Positions 1 through 9,879 of a stretch of 64,000 nt of DNA are shown piece after piece (within the stretch, counting starts at the first letter, position 1; every line of letters starts with the position of its first letter). The stretch is from Pleurodeles waltl. Taxonomy: Eukaryota; Chordata; Amphibia; Caudata; Salamandridae. Where the stretch lies: positions 132,327,106 to 132,391,105 of the forward strand of contig NC_090447.1 of the NCBI RefSeq assembly GCF_031143425.1. The letters are read 5' to 3'. The notes beneath the pieces were generated by a model. It searched no databases. It saw nothing but the letters and a program-made list of their open reading frames with translations, and was not told the DNA's origin. The position numbers and the translations under genes are program-made.

Positions 1-690
1 ATATTTGAGTTCCAAAAAGGTATTTGTATGATGTACGCCTCCCAAGGAGCTTCTAGGCAGATTGTTACGTGCTCTCTAGACTCCATATAGGTGTGTAAGC
101 CAACTACGACCCATGCCTAATACTATAGCTGTGAAGGATTGCATTAAATCTTGGTTTCGTCGCTCCATGACACTATTTCCCTCGGGATGAAATGGAGACG
201 AGTAATGCAGTTAGACCCCTAACATAGCCATGGGGTCCCTGTAAGCCCTTGAGGCTAAAGCAAGACCCCAGTCCGAGTGGAAAGCCGCAAAAGCATATGT
301 ACCGATAAAGCCTTGTAAATCTTTAATTACAGTTCAAGCATCAGCTGAGCATTGTTGCCAAACCCACATAAATCTGGAGCATGAGTCGATAGCGACTAGA
401 ATGTTTTTGTATGCACTATCTGGTGTCGGGGGACCACAATGGTCCAAGTACACACGGTGTAACTGGAAATTAAGAGGGGTGTCTGCGGTGGGAATTTCAC
501 AGTGGACCCTTTTTTTTGCTGGCAGATGTCACATCAAAGGACATACTGCTTGGTCTATTTGTATAGACTTGGCCACCAATACCATTATTGTAATATTGAA
601 ATTGCAGCCGCCACACCAACATGGGCAGAAGCAACTCCCTCATGTGCTGCTTTTACTAACTCAGGTCTTCGTTCTTTGTTGGGAATTATT
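1..690 (-). pseudogene. pol: Retroviral integrase remnant (pol C-terminal part)
   Basis: Translating the minus strand between about 520 and 100 shows an integrase catalytic core. An aspartate lies in a LDHCGPPTPD stretch followed by ILVAIDSCSRF (about 370-450). A second aspartate lies in a SDWGLAFASRAY stretch (about 240-285), followed by LHYSSPFHPE. The glutamate lies in a VMERRNQDL stretch (about 140-165). These match the D, D-35-E pattern that inserts viral DNA into the host genome. Frameshifts and stops break the reading frame, for example a stop after LGV near 205. The 5' zinc-binding domain is not clear, and the C-terminal end runs out of the window. Family-level identity is well supported; function is lost. 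Confidence 0.75.
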
Positions 691-1439
691 CAAACTCCAA
701 CACTTGGTATCATTACTTGTGCATCAAACAGGGCTGCCATCCGGTAGGAATATTGAGCAGAATATGCTTTAGGAAAAGGTGTGCCATCAGCCGAAGCTGC
801 CACGACTGCAAGTGTTTCATCATCCACATTTAGGTTAGAACAAGTTACTGCAGCAACAGAAGCCATAGCTACTGCTGATTTGGCTGCTTGATCAGCCAGA
901 TTATTGCCTTCAACGCGTATTCCAACACGCTGATGTCCTAGTGTATGTACAACATGGAGATTGGGTTGCGTTTCCTTCAGATCCGCTACTTTCTCCCAAG
1001 GAAGTCTGTGTTTAACGGTGTTGCCTTTTGAATATTTGAACCTATTTTGGCACCAGAACTGCAGATATTCATTGAAGGACTGGACACAATAGTGCGATTC
1101 ACAGACAATCATCCTCATCTGCTCAGGATCCCTATGTTCCAGTGTTATCACCAGGCCCTTGAGCTCTGCAAGTTGTGCAGTGAATTCTCCTAAAGTCTCT
1201 GTGTAAGAATTTTATGGATTGGTGCTGCCATCCTTCATGTAACCACTCACGACTGCGCAAGCAACGTAGTATTGATGTTTTGTTCCTCTCGCTGGTTGGG
1301 CTGAACCATCAGTATACAAAATCTTATGATATCGTTCGATAGGCAATATGTTTGCTGGAACTGGATACTCAAGTTCATTTTGTAAGAATTCTTGGGTCTG
1401 TAATTTGAAGTAATTTGGAGTCAAAAACATAATCAACAT
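690..1439 (-). pseudogene. pol: Retroviral RNase H remnant
   Basis: Two minus-strand ORFs carry the two ends of an RNase H domain. The upstream one (1212-1439) holds YTDGSAQPARG, the first catalytic aspartate motif. The downstream one (690-1151) ends its domain with HTLGHQRVG and GNNLADQAAKSA, the C-terminal signature with the conserved H and D. The two ORFs are separated by a stop or frameshift between about 1150 and 1212. RNase H would degrade the RNA strand during reverse transcription. It lies between RT and integrase remnants, as expected for retroviral pol. Confidence 0.8.
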
Positions 1440-2277
1440 CAGTGGCTGTCAGAGACGTTGCCCATTGGATCCAACCTGAATGTAGTGCTTTAGCGTTAGG
1501 AACGCTTGCTTTGGCAATAGCCTCTAGGGGTGGAAGGGGGAGACAACAATATTGAGCTTCCCTTAGGCCAGAGGTCTCTCTTTAAGGACCGCCATCTGGA
1601 CAGTGGTAAGAATTTTCTCAGTGGGAGCAAAGCGTTGTTCATCTGTGGAATCTGGAATGTATGTTCTGCCAACACTGACTGGAGCTTTTTTATTTTGTTT
1701 GGTGGTTGTAGTTGTGAGTATTTTTCTAACAATTGGGGTACCAGGCTCCTGCATTCATCCGACAATTAGTATCCCAGAAACAGGACACTAAGAAAGCCAT
1801 TTTTGTTTTTTCTAAGTTGAATTTGTAGTCGATTTCAGCAAATCCTACTACAATGTGTCTGTGGTCCAAGACTATTATATATAAATGGTCAGGTTTAGTG
1901 ACTAGAAATTATGGATTATTCATGGGTGAGTCTGAGGGTTCAATAAGACCCTGGTACTCCAATTGGTTGAGGATTTCCCTCACAGGTGCTTTAGCATCAT
2001 ATTTTATCGGATATTGATGATGGGGTTGGGATTTTAATGGTATTACGTGGTAGGGGGATTCTTAGTCCCATCCTACGGGATTGTGATATAACGCAGGTGC
2101 CTGTGCCAATGCCCAATCAATGGCATGCATTTCAACAAGCTTTCTGGGAACAAGGGGCGAAAAAGATTTTTCAATCACATCCTCTCCATAAGGGAGATTG
2201 TGGATGAATTCTGGTGGCCAATCTTTTGCAGCCAGAAAAATATAATAAATAGAGACAATGCGGTCCCAAAAGATCAA
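1440..2277 (-). pseudogene. pol: Retroviral reverse transcriptase remnant, palm deleted
   Basis: An N-terminal RT finger segment is visible at about 1925-2040 on the minus strand (HHQYPIKYDAK, then REILNQLEYQGLIEPSDSP). A pol N-terminal ORF lies at 2062-2277, and sequence resembling the RT thumb/connection at 1496-1765. The segment that should carry the catalytic YxDD palm motif is not seen: the finger segment is followed within about 150 bp by out-of-frame sequence leading to the thumb. I infer an internal deletion plus frameshifts. The order between protease and RNase H supports the assignment. Confidence 0.6.
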
Positions 2278-2500
2278 TTATGAGTTTAATGTCCCCTTCT
2301 AACTGAATAGTTACTTTATGCACCCTATGGAGTGGAGAGACACTTATACCCGCAGTCTCAACTTGTAAGAAGTAATCAGTTGCTTTCACCTCCAGATGCT
2401 CTTGAAGATCATGGTGAACTATTGTGACCTCTGCTGCGCTGTTGAGCAGTGCCAGTGCCCACTCCTTCTTCTTCAGAAAAGCCCTCTTCTTGAGTGGCAT
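2171..2500 (-). pseudogene. pro: Retroviral protease-like segment with lost active site
   Basis: This minus-strand ORF contains ALLNSAAEVTIVHHDL (about residues 17-32), in the position of the aspartic protease motif usually seen as (V/L)DTGA followed by a hydrophobic T/I strand. Here the catalytic aspartate is asparagine and the TG pair is SA, so the active site is lost. A glycine-rich flap is not clear. It lies between gag-like ORFs and RT remnants, the normal place for a retroviral protease. Identity rests on the motif neighbourhood and position, not on full-length similarity. Confidence 0.5.
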
Positions 2501-2532
2501 GTCGAATTGTAAGTCCTGCCACTTTTTTCTTT

Positions 2533-3676
2533 TTAACCAGAAGTTTTTGTTTGTTGTTTTTTATCCCAGCGTTCTTTGGAACCTTCAGGTGCTTGCTTGG
2601 TAGCATCTTTATTAGATGTGCCTTCAAATTGTGGTTTAATCGGTCTGGTACCCAGACTATCTCCACCAATACTAGAATAGGTCTTCACGATAATCTTTGG
2701 TAGCTCCTGTTCTTGTTCCTGTGGAGGAACATCATGGAGCCGCATGCACACTGCTAGTGCAACTGCTTCCCCTTTTGGATTACTTCATATAATTGAACAT
2801 ACTGTGGCGAAATTGCCCATTAATTGCATCCCCAAATCCAGGGCCAGGGCAGGCCCATATTCATCTTGAATTTGTTTTAACACCTCCGGAAGATTGGCAA
2901 GTGTTGATGTACTGTGAGCAGTAGTATAGAGCGTGGCAAATACCGTGCACCATGTATTGCAGTTATCAAATGTAGGAACCATCCCAAATGGCAAGCACAC
3001 AGTGAGACGTTTTTGTTTATCCTGGGGTCCTGTATGAGGAAAAACGGCGTCCAGTGCACTTATTTTTTTAGCTTACCAAAACGGAATTTCCTCCCGCTTG
3101 GTGGGTACCTTACCCATAATTGATTGTACAATTGCAGGGATAATGCCTAGCGTGACTGCATGTTGTTGCACTGGGGAAGCACATGCTGGGTTAGTATTTA
3201 ATGTTTGCATTACAGAATATACTAATAATCTGTATATTGTCGTGAGCTCTATATATAGATGGTGAACCTCAGCTACGCTAAGGTTGCTGCATTAGGGTGT
3301 GGTGTATATGTGGCCCACAAAGGCCAGGTCAGGTCCTCATTGCACATAGGACCTAACCTAACATGTAATGTTATATGTGGTAGAGGGCCATCAAACCAGT
3401 TCTTATGGTCTTGATAAGATAAAGGTATTTCTAAATATGCATGCTCTGTATTGTGCAGGTATGTTTGCAGGTGTATAGTGATCAAAATGTATTTGTGCTC
3501 CCAACTACTGCTGGAAAGGTGACCCAAGAATAAAACAATTCTGTTCTATAGGTTAGATGAGTCTCAACAACAAATGTAACTGGACCCCCCTGAGCCATTA
3601 GGCCATTTGCCAATAAATGTGCAGTAAGAGGTGGTCGCGTATTTACTGCAATTGCTACCTGTTGAGGGTTCGCCAT
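2533..3676 (-). pseudogene. gag: Retroviral gag-like remnant
   Basis: Several overlapping minus-strand ORFs (3482-3676 starting with MANPQQVAIAVN, then 3273-3527, 2785-3000 and 2533-2751) fill the space between the primer-binding-like site and the protease-like segment. The first methionine at 3676 is about 235 bp downstream of the putative primer-binding site, a normal leader length. No zinc knuckle or late-domain motif is visible, and the frame changes at least three times. The gag call rests mainly on position. Confidence 0.45.
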
Positions 3677-3891
3677 TTTAATGGTAGATGTATGTTCAGA
3701 GATAAGGACACCTAGTGAGGATTTGTCCTTTTAAGGTTCAAGCTTGAAAAACCTACAGCTCAAAATTGGTACTACCTATGTAGTTGAGGAGGAAATCCTC
3801 AATAGTACGGACGTCTCCATGTATAGTATCGAGGTTTCTTTAGCCTTAAATTAGACAGAGATACTTAGGAGAATCCGAATATTAGTGTCTG

Positions 3892-3911
3892 ACGAAACGT
3901 TGGTGGCGCCA
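3892..3911 (-). promoter_or_regulatory. Putative retroviral primer-binding site
   Basis: Directly after the proposed LTR end, the minus strand reads TGGCGCCACCAACG and onward. The TGGCGCC start matches the CCA-complement end typical of tRNA primer-binding sites, resembling the lysine-tRNA class. The exact primer tRNA cannot be assigned because the remaining bases have diverged. Confidence 0.5.
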
Positions 3912-4820
3912 TGTCACGTAGGTTCTCATTATCCTAATGAGGCTACTGGATTTGGGAGACAGGATCACATGGATTGTGGCTACTAAGTAGAATTCCACAT
4001 CACATGGCACCTGTCGGCCTAATCGAGTTCTCCAGCTAACAAGCTTCGCCTCATCTCCGGCTGAGATGATTGTGGCAACCGGGTGCCTGACACAAAGACG
4101 CGTCAGGGGAATCGTGGTCAATCAGATCCTGTCTTATCGAGACAAAGATAACAGACGCAGAATATAGTTCAGTAAGGATTTATTGAAGTATCTGCATCTT
4201 ATGTAAAAAAGGCATGTATTGCAATAACTAGGATGATAAAACACAATAAAAGCAAGCAAGTGACTAACAGTAAAACACAAGAATAGTCCTACCATACTGT
4301 CACTAAGGATAATATAGATATATTTTTCTCCTACCTGCACTATGTCTGAGCACATTTTAATAAGCCCAATATGCCCTTTGGGTTTTCCCCCTGGGGGTAC
4401 ACCATCCCTCATACTTGGAGGAAGAAGCCTATAGTCTAGAGAGACACTGTCACCGTGTGGATAAGGGGTCCAGACGTCTAGGCAAGTAGCAGCAGCAAAG
4501 CAATCAGTAATCAGCATACAGTCATGGTCATCTGGCTGGAATCTCCCTCTAACGTGTCTGGGACAAAGAGGAGTTTTTATAATAAAAAGAGCTGACATTC
4601 TAAGAAATGGTCCCCACATATGAGTATGTGTTTTCTGTGAATTTTGGAGACACAGCATACCACGTTTGACGGCAACCCTATCTGACTGTAGCCCCGGAGA
4701 AAGCACAGAGTGAAATAAATGTCCTACAAAGAACAAAAGAATAAAGATAAAGAAATTAAAACAGCACCGCAAATATTGCTATTGCTAGAAAAATAAAGCA
4801 ATGCTGAATAAAATGTAACA
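3912..4820 (-). repeat. 5' LTR of the endogenous retrovirus
   Basis: On the minus strand this segment begins TGTTAC (4820) and ends GTGACA (3912), an imperfect inverted pair, immediately before the primer-binding-like site. An AATAAA polyadenylation signal lies at 4179-4184, about 265 bp before the LTR end, consistent with an R/U5 boundary. An AT-rich TATA-like stretch is at about 4305-4330. The 212-codon minus-strand ORF inside it (4134-4772) matches nothing I recognise and is treated as fortuitous. The second LTR is outside the window, so the boundaries cannot be confirmed by pairing. Confidence 0.5.
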
Positions 4821-5140
4821 GGGTTAAAGTGCACAGCGGCAGGCCTAGTTAGCATTAAACAACGTGTCTAAAACATGGTTAAAATAGCTATACAACAGTG
4901 ACACGGGTCTGTTTTTGCATGCAGACCTCCTTTTGTTTTCAATTGTTTCTGTGTTTTTATTTCTGTTCTGAGATTAGTTAGGATTTGGTGGGGACTTGAT
5001 GGAGGCTGTGATTAGATCCTGTTAAAGCCTGTTTGAAAGGTAGGTAGCCATATTTAGTGTGCCATCACATGCTCACATTTGCAGAGGGGCAGCGTTCCAG
5101 CAGATGATCTTCACCTATGGCTTCTCATTTTCCAGATGTT
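4821..5140. other. Junction between ERV LTR and Harbinger copy 1, no gene seen
   Basis: About 320 bp of AT-rich sequence lie between the LTR start and the point where Harbinger transposase similarity stops (about 5140-5150). I see no coding signal, no Harbinger end and no target duplication. Confidence 0.4.
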
Positions 5141-6552
5141 GGTGATATGACTCCACTACTATCTGGCAGACCTTCTCTGGTGAGTAGCACAGGGATTCAC
5201 CTGTCAGGTGGAGGCACCTGAACATGGCCTTCAGGAGCCCGAAGGTCCTCTCGATGAACCTGGTTCTCCCATGTGCCTCATTGTAACGGTCCTTAGCCCC
5301 TGTCCTGGCATTCCTCACAGGGGTCAGGAGCCACGATAGTTTTGGGTAGCCAGAGTCACCTGCAAGTATTGAGGGACAACACTTAGCCTTACGCCATCTT
5401 ATGGAGAAAATACCTGAAGGCATACACTGACATACAGTGGGTGGGGACTCTGGTTTACCTATTAGCCACACCCTGTGCTTCTGTAGTTGGACCATCACAT
5501 TTGGGATGCTGCTATTCCTCAGGACAAAGGCATCATGCACCGACCCAGGAGACGTGGCAGTGACATGGGAGATGTACTGGTCCGCAAGGCACACCATTTG
5601 CACATTCAGTGAATGGAAACTCTTACGATTCCTGAACACCTGTTCATTCTGGCGGGGGGACAAACACTCGCCATCAATCGCCCCAATAATATTGGGGATA
5701 TGCCCCATTGCATAGTATCCTGCCTTCACAGTAGCTAAATCTTCCACCTGGTGGAAAGCAATGTAGCTGCACATGTGTTCCACCAGGGCAGACAAAACCC
5801 TTGCCAGCATGAATGAATACATTGGCTGTGGCATTCCAGCTGCCAAGCTCACTGTCACTTGGAAAGAACCAGTTGCCAGGAAATGGAGCACTGATAGCAC
5901 TTGCACAAGAGGGGGGATCTCAATCGGATGACAGATAGCTGGTAGAAGGTCAGGCTCCTATTGGGCACACTGCTCTGTGATTGTGGTCCCGTCCAGTCTA
6001 TAAGTCAGTATAATGTGCCTGTCCTCCAGTGTAGCCAAGTCCACAAGGGGTCGGTACATGGGGGTTTTTCTTCTCCTTCCATTCATCCTCAGACGTAGGT
6101 ATCGAAGGGACGCAAGAGTGAGTAGGCTGTCACAATTTGAACGATGGAACCACCACCTCAGTGCACCTGGTGCATTCATGTGATGGGACAGTGGGAATGG
6201 CAAGGTTGTGCAAATCTAGGCAGTGACACAATCAAGTTTAATCTGATTGCTGTCCACCACCATGAAATGGCGACCACTTGTCCTGTATGAAGGGACAGGT
6301 GGAAGTGAAGTAACTCCGCCGATGTTGGGCATCGTGGTGGAAGGCGGTCTTGCACAGCCGTGCAATTCCTCATTGGATAATATTGGGCTCTATGGAGTAC
6401 AGTGGCCAATGGGGATCTGCACCAGCGATGGCGGTGTACACCGCCACAGACGTGAACACCATTTTCTATCTGATTCATCACTTGTTTCCTGACATTCAAC
6501 AGGAGAAGACCTACACTGCATGTGCTGCTGTGACCTGTGTCTGGAACCTACC

Positions 6553-7831
6553 ATGGCCCGTGTGACCGGGAAAAGGGCCCCTGCCTTCACTGCAAAGGAA
6601 TTGGAGCGATTGCTGGATGGGGGGTTACCCCAGTACGAACTGCTGTATGGGCCTCCAGATCAAAAGGTAAGTGCACCTTGGGAACAATGCATGTGGGAAG
6701 GATGCATGGAGATGTGTGTGCAAGAATCGTGTCATCGGGGGGAATATCATGGGGTGGTGTACATGGGGTGTGCTGGGTGATGTGTGTGCCAATGGTGATG
6801 GAAACGGGATTAGTGGGCCATATGTGTGACAGATTGGATTGTATGTGTAATGGTGTCTTCCCGTCTGTATCGCCTCTGCAGGTCAGTGCCCATTAAAAGA
6901 AGGGATTAGGATGTGTCATTGCCAAGGACGTGTGGACCCTGGGGTTCCATGGCAGATGGAGCACCCACTGTTGGAAACGGTGGGAGGACCTGAGTTGCTA
7001 TGCACGGAAGACCGCGGGGGACCAGCTGGGGTTGGCCTCCCAACGAGGAAGGGGTGCCCGTCCAAATCTGACCCCTCTGATGTCCCGCATACTGGCGGTG
7101 GCCTACCCAGAGCTGGATGGGCCCTTGAGGGCATCACAGCAGCCACAAGGGGGTGAGTACAGTGGCCGTTACAACAATAATTTATAGGTGCCATTAGATC
7201 CGGGTGGTGGGTGTAAGTTAGTGGGTGCCCCTTAATGCCAGGCCAGACATTGCAGAGTGATCTAGCTCAAGGGTAATGGTTTATAGGAAAACAAGGTAAC
7301 CTAGCAAGGTTGCATTCCATGTCAGACAGGGCTTAGTGGGTCTCAGGAGGGGGGCACTTGGTGGTGGTTGGCCCTCATATTGCTGTGGCAAAAGTGTGAC
7401 AATACTGTGTATGCCTTCTGTGGTGTTGGTGCAGTAATTGACCTAGTGGTCCCTTTCTCTCTCTCCCTCTTTTTTCTTCTGTCATCTTGTCCATATGTGC
7501 ATTAGCATCATCTGGCGGAGGAGCAGGGGCACCGGCGACAGAGGGAGCTGCATCCCACAGGAGGCAGAGTCCACAGACACGGAGGGAACCAGTGGTACGG
7601 AGGGCGAGGGGAGCACTACGGCGGAGACTGGAGGAGGAGCCTTCGACACCTGCCATGAAGGGGAAGAAGCCCTTGACTCCAGCAAAGGCTGGCAGGGTGA
7701 CACCATCACCACCACCAGTGGTCACGGAGCCCTCACCTCCAGCTGAGGCAGTTCAGCCCACTCCTCCTGTAGAGGCTGCACCTTCACCTGCTAAGACAGT
7801 GCCGCCCTCACCTCCAGCAGAGGGCATGTAG
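6553..7831 (+). pseudogene. Harbinger Myb/SANT-like gene (Myb1), copy 1
   Basis: Second gene of Harbinger elements, thought to bind the transposon ends and help transposase nuclear entry (known for Harbinger Myb-like proteins). Exon 1 (6553-6666, 114 nt) starts MARVTGKRAPAFTAKELERL and ends at GTAAGT. Exon 2 (6882-7152, 271 nt) has the second half of the domain (IAKDVWTLG, then RWEDL and LGLASQRGRGA) and ends at GTGAGT. Exon 3 begins at 7506 after a TAG acceptor and encodes a Pro/Ser/Thr-rich tail with repeated PSPP units, stopping at 7829-7831. A TAA stop early in exon 2 (6894-6896, where copy 2 has CAG) breaks it. The whole gene lies antisense in the first intron of the transposase. Confidence 0.75.
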
Positions 7832-7854
7832 GGCACCCTCCTGGGACTGCTGTA

Positions 7855-8150
7855 CAAGGAGCCCCCTTCAGAACCAGTGGGCAAGCCACCCACCTGAGAG
7901 ACTGTGACCTTGCACTCCCCAGAACAGAGTAATGGGCATGGAGCTCCCTACAGAACCAGTGGGCAAGCCACTCACCGAAAAGACTGTGACCTTGCACTCC
8001 CCAGTACAAAGTAATGGGCATGGAGCCCTCTCCGGAACCAGTGGGCAAGTGACCCACCTGAGAGACTGTGACCTTGCAGTCCCCAGCACAGAGAAATGGG
8101 CATGGAGCCCCCTCCAGAACCAGTGGGCAAGTTCCCAACTTCGGCTGAGG
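7855..8150. repeat. 82-bp minisatellite inside Harbinger copy 1
   Basis: The phrase GAACCAGTGGGCAAG recurs at 7871, 7953, 8035 (as GAACCAGTGGG) and 8117, exactly 82 bp apart each time, giving about 3.5 units. Units also share a GAGACTGTGACCTTGCA block. It lies between the Myb1 3' end and transposase exon 1. Reading frames across it are fortuitous. Confidence 0.9.
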
Positions 8151-8892
8151 TGCCCCTGACCCCCCCATTCCTCTGAGGTGCCTGCCTACTTGCAAAATAA
8201 TGCCCCTGCAGGGTTCTGTGCAGATGTTGTCAGAAAACAAGTTGGGCCTTGGACTGTGCCCTGTGGCCATGTGGACCCTTTGTACTTTGGACTGGGCATT
8301 GGCCCTTTATGGATGTTTGTACACATCTCTTTTTTATCCAATTGGTTAATTTGGTGGCTCTACCCATTCAATACATTCTCATTACTGCCTTCTTGTTGTC
8401 CTTGCATTATTCTGCTGTGTGTCGTGTACCATTGTTTTTTGTCTGCAGCTGGTTGTGTGTATGATGTGTGTGTGTGAATGGCGTGTTGTGCGTGTGTGTG
8501 TCACTCTCCTTTTCCTCCCCCCCTCCTTTGTGTGCTAGGCGGCTGTACTCACCATCGTCGTCTTCGTCGGCGTTGGTGTTCCAGGTGGAGCATGGCGTAG
8601 AAGAGCATCTGGAAGATGTGCAGTTCTGGTTCTATGGCGGCGTTGGTCTTCTCTGTGTCCTGTACAGTGTTTCTGCCAGGCTTTTGATGGCGTTGGTTCC
8701 GCCCCAGAAATCGTGGCAATGTACTGTGTCATGATATGGTGGGCGGTACTTTGTCTCCCGCCTGGCTGTTGATGGCGACTGCCGGCGTGCGTAGTGTTAA
8801 AGCCCTGGCGGATGGTGTAGTACATTTGCTATCTAAGGTAGTTCTCACTGCCATGGTCATAATTTGGCGGTATTTACCTCCGGCCTGTTGGC

Positions 8893-8940
8893 GGTATTTC
8901 CGCCAATTTATCACTCACCACCAATGTCATGATGAGGGCC
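8893..8940. repeat. Right terminal inverted repeat of Harbinger copy 1
   Basis: Read inward from 8940 on the minus strand, the end begins GGCCCTCATCATGACA, followed about 40 bp in by a GGCGGAAATACCGCC palindrome. The same sequence order marks the left end of Harbinger copy 2 at 40866. TAA follows at 8941-8943, suitable for a 3-bp target duplication; the partner is missing. Confidence 0.75.
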
Positions 8941-9504
8941 TAAACGTGCCTGTGATAACACTTCATTGGAAACCTTACTGCACTGTACTTTGCTTTGTAA
9001 GTTTTATAAACCTTTTAGAACTTTGTACTTATTACCTTTCTTTTGGGGCATACAGTATTAAGCAGTGGAAAGTTGCTCTTCATTTTGTACAATTACGAGC
9101 TAGTACTGATGTATTTTTCAGTTTGGTCTTTTTGTTAAATCAGCAGTATCATAACCTAAGAGTTTAGGCTTTGAGAGTGGGAGATATTAGAATTATTATG
9201 GTTACTATTCTATGAATTGTATGTATTTCAATATTCAATGTATGTGTTATGTTATCTTTTATGGTTGTCTCTGGCATTCTAATAAACAAATGAATCCTGA
9301 ATGAATGAATCAATCAATCGAATGGCATGTGGAGCAGCCTAATATGTAAATTGCCAATTAAGAGTAATCACAGCCTAAGTAACCTCCACTTTGTAACCAG
9401 ATATAGCACATGGCTATCATGGTTCAAGTCTAATTATTGCTAGAGATACTGTCTTATATTTCTTCTTGCTCTGAATTATGTTCTATTTGTTGTTAAAAGC
9501 AGCC
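8941..9504. other. Gene-free spacer with a short tetranucleotide-like run
   Basis: AT-rich sequence without coding signal. A short degenerate GAAT/CAAT run with AATAAA lies at about 9280-9322 and may be the tail of an old retroposon. Confidence 0.4.
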
Positions 9505-9879
9505 TTAACCGCTTCTATGCCGTGAACGTAACGGTTACGTCCGTGCCACTGAACGTAACTGTTGAGTCCTGGCTGTGACCTGCAAAGGCAGAGCTAGCGC
9601 TATCCCGTGGGCCAACCGCGAAGCACTCCCGCCCCCCGGTGACATCTGATGATGTCATCACGCACCACACGCTGAGGTCATCAGAGGTCACCCCCACACG
9701 CATAGCTTCCAGCGCGTTCCAAGGAGAAACTGATTAGTCTCTCCTCGGGAAGGGGGCGGCCAGAGAGGCATCAAAGGAAAGGAAAGGCTTTTCCTTTCCT
9801 TTAATGTCTTTTTGAGCATTCCTGCTGCACGATTGCATAGAGATGCGATCGTGCAGCAGGAATTCCCACAAGACACCAG

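Larger units (their letters stand above)
1..3911 (-). mobile_element. Endogenous retrovirus, internal region (decayed)
   Basis: Reading the minus strand from 3911 down to 1, recognisable retroviral pieces appear in canonical order: a primer-binding-like site, gag-like ORFs, a protease-like segment, RT remnants, RNase H and integrase. No piece is in one continuous frame with the next, and the central RT palm appears to be missing, so the copy is defective. The 3' end with env and the 3' LTR would lie left of the window. The RNase H and integrase spacing resembles simple retroviruses (gamma/epsilon-like), but I cannot place the genus by eye. Described here only as a broken genomic copy. Confidence 0.8.
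5115..8635 (-). pseudogene. Harbinger transposase (HARBI1-like), three exons, disrupted
   Basis: DDE transposase of the PIF/Harbinger superfamily, which cuts and pastes the element. Exon 1 (8553-8635, 83 nt) encodes an arginine-rich N-terminus (PELHIFQML, then six arginines); its start codon is ATA where copy 2 has ATG. It ends at a GTGAGT donor. Exon 2 (5459-6126) follows a CAG acceptor in matching phase, and a 99-bp intron (5360-5458) precedes exon 3. Catalytic aspartates sit in GAIDGE and GSVHDAF, and the glutamate in IERTFGLL. Defects: ATG to ATA, an in-frame TAG at 5958-5960, and loss of the C-terminus after CQIVV near 5150. The intron happens to be open in frame, giving a 263-codon ORF (5115-5906). 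Confidence 0.85.
5140..8940 (-). mobile_element. PIF/Harbinger DNA transposon, copy 1 (left end missing)
   Basis: The right end is preserved: the plus strand ends ATGATGAGGGCC at 8940 followed by TAA, and the inverted end resembles the left end of Harbinger copy 2 (GGCCCTCAT, then a GCGGTAATACCGCCAACAGGC-like block). Inside lie a transposase on the minus strand (exons at about 8635, 6126 and 5359) and a Myb/SANT-like gene on the plus strand in the first transposase intron. Similarity to copy 2 stops inside the last transposase exon near 5150, so the left half is gone, including any second Myb gene and the left terminal repeat. Both genes carry premature stops. Confidence 0.8.

Noticed and set aside
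4134..4772. 212-codon minus-strand ORF
   Set aside because: Lies wholly inside the proposed LTR, overlaps its AATAAA, and has no family motif.
7791..8270. 159-codon minus-strand ORF with internal peptide repeats
   Set aside because: Translation of the 82-bp minisatellite; the period (82) is not a multiple of 3, so the peptide repeats change frame.
8468..8734. 88-codon plus-strand ORF
   Set aside because: Antisense to the arginine-rich transposase exon 1.
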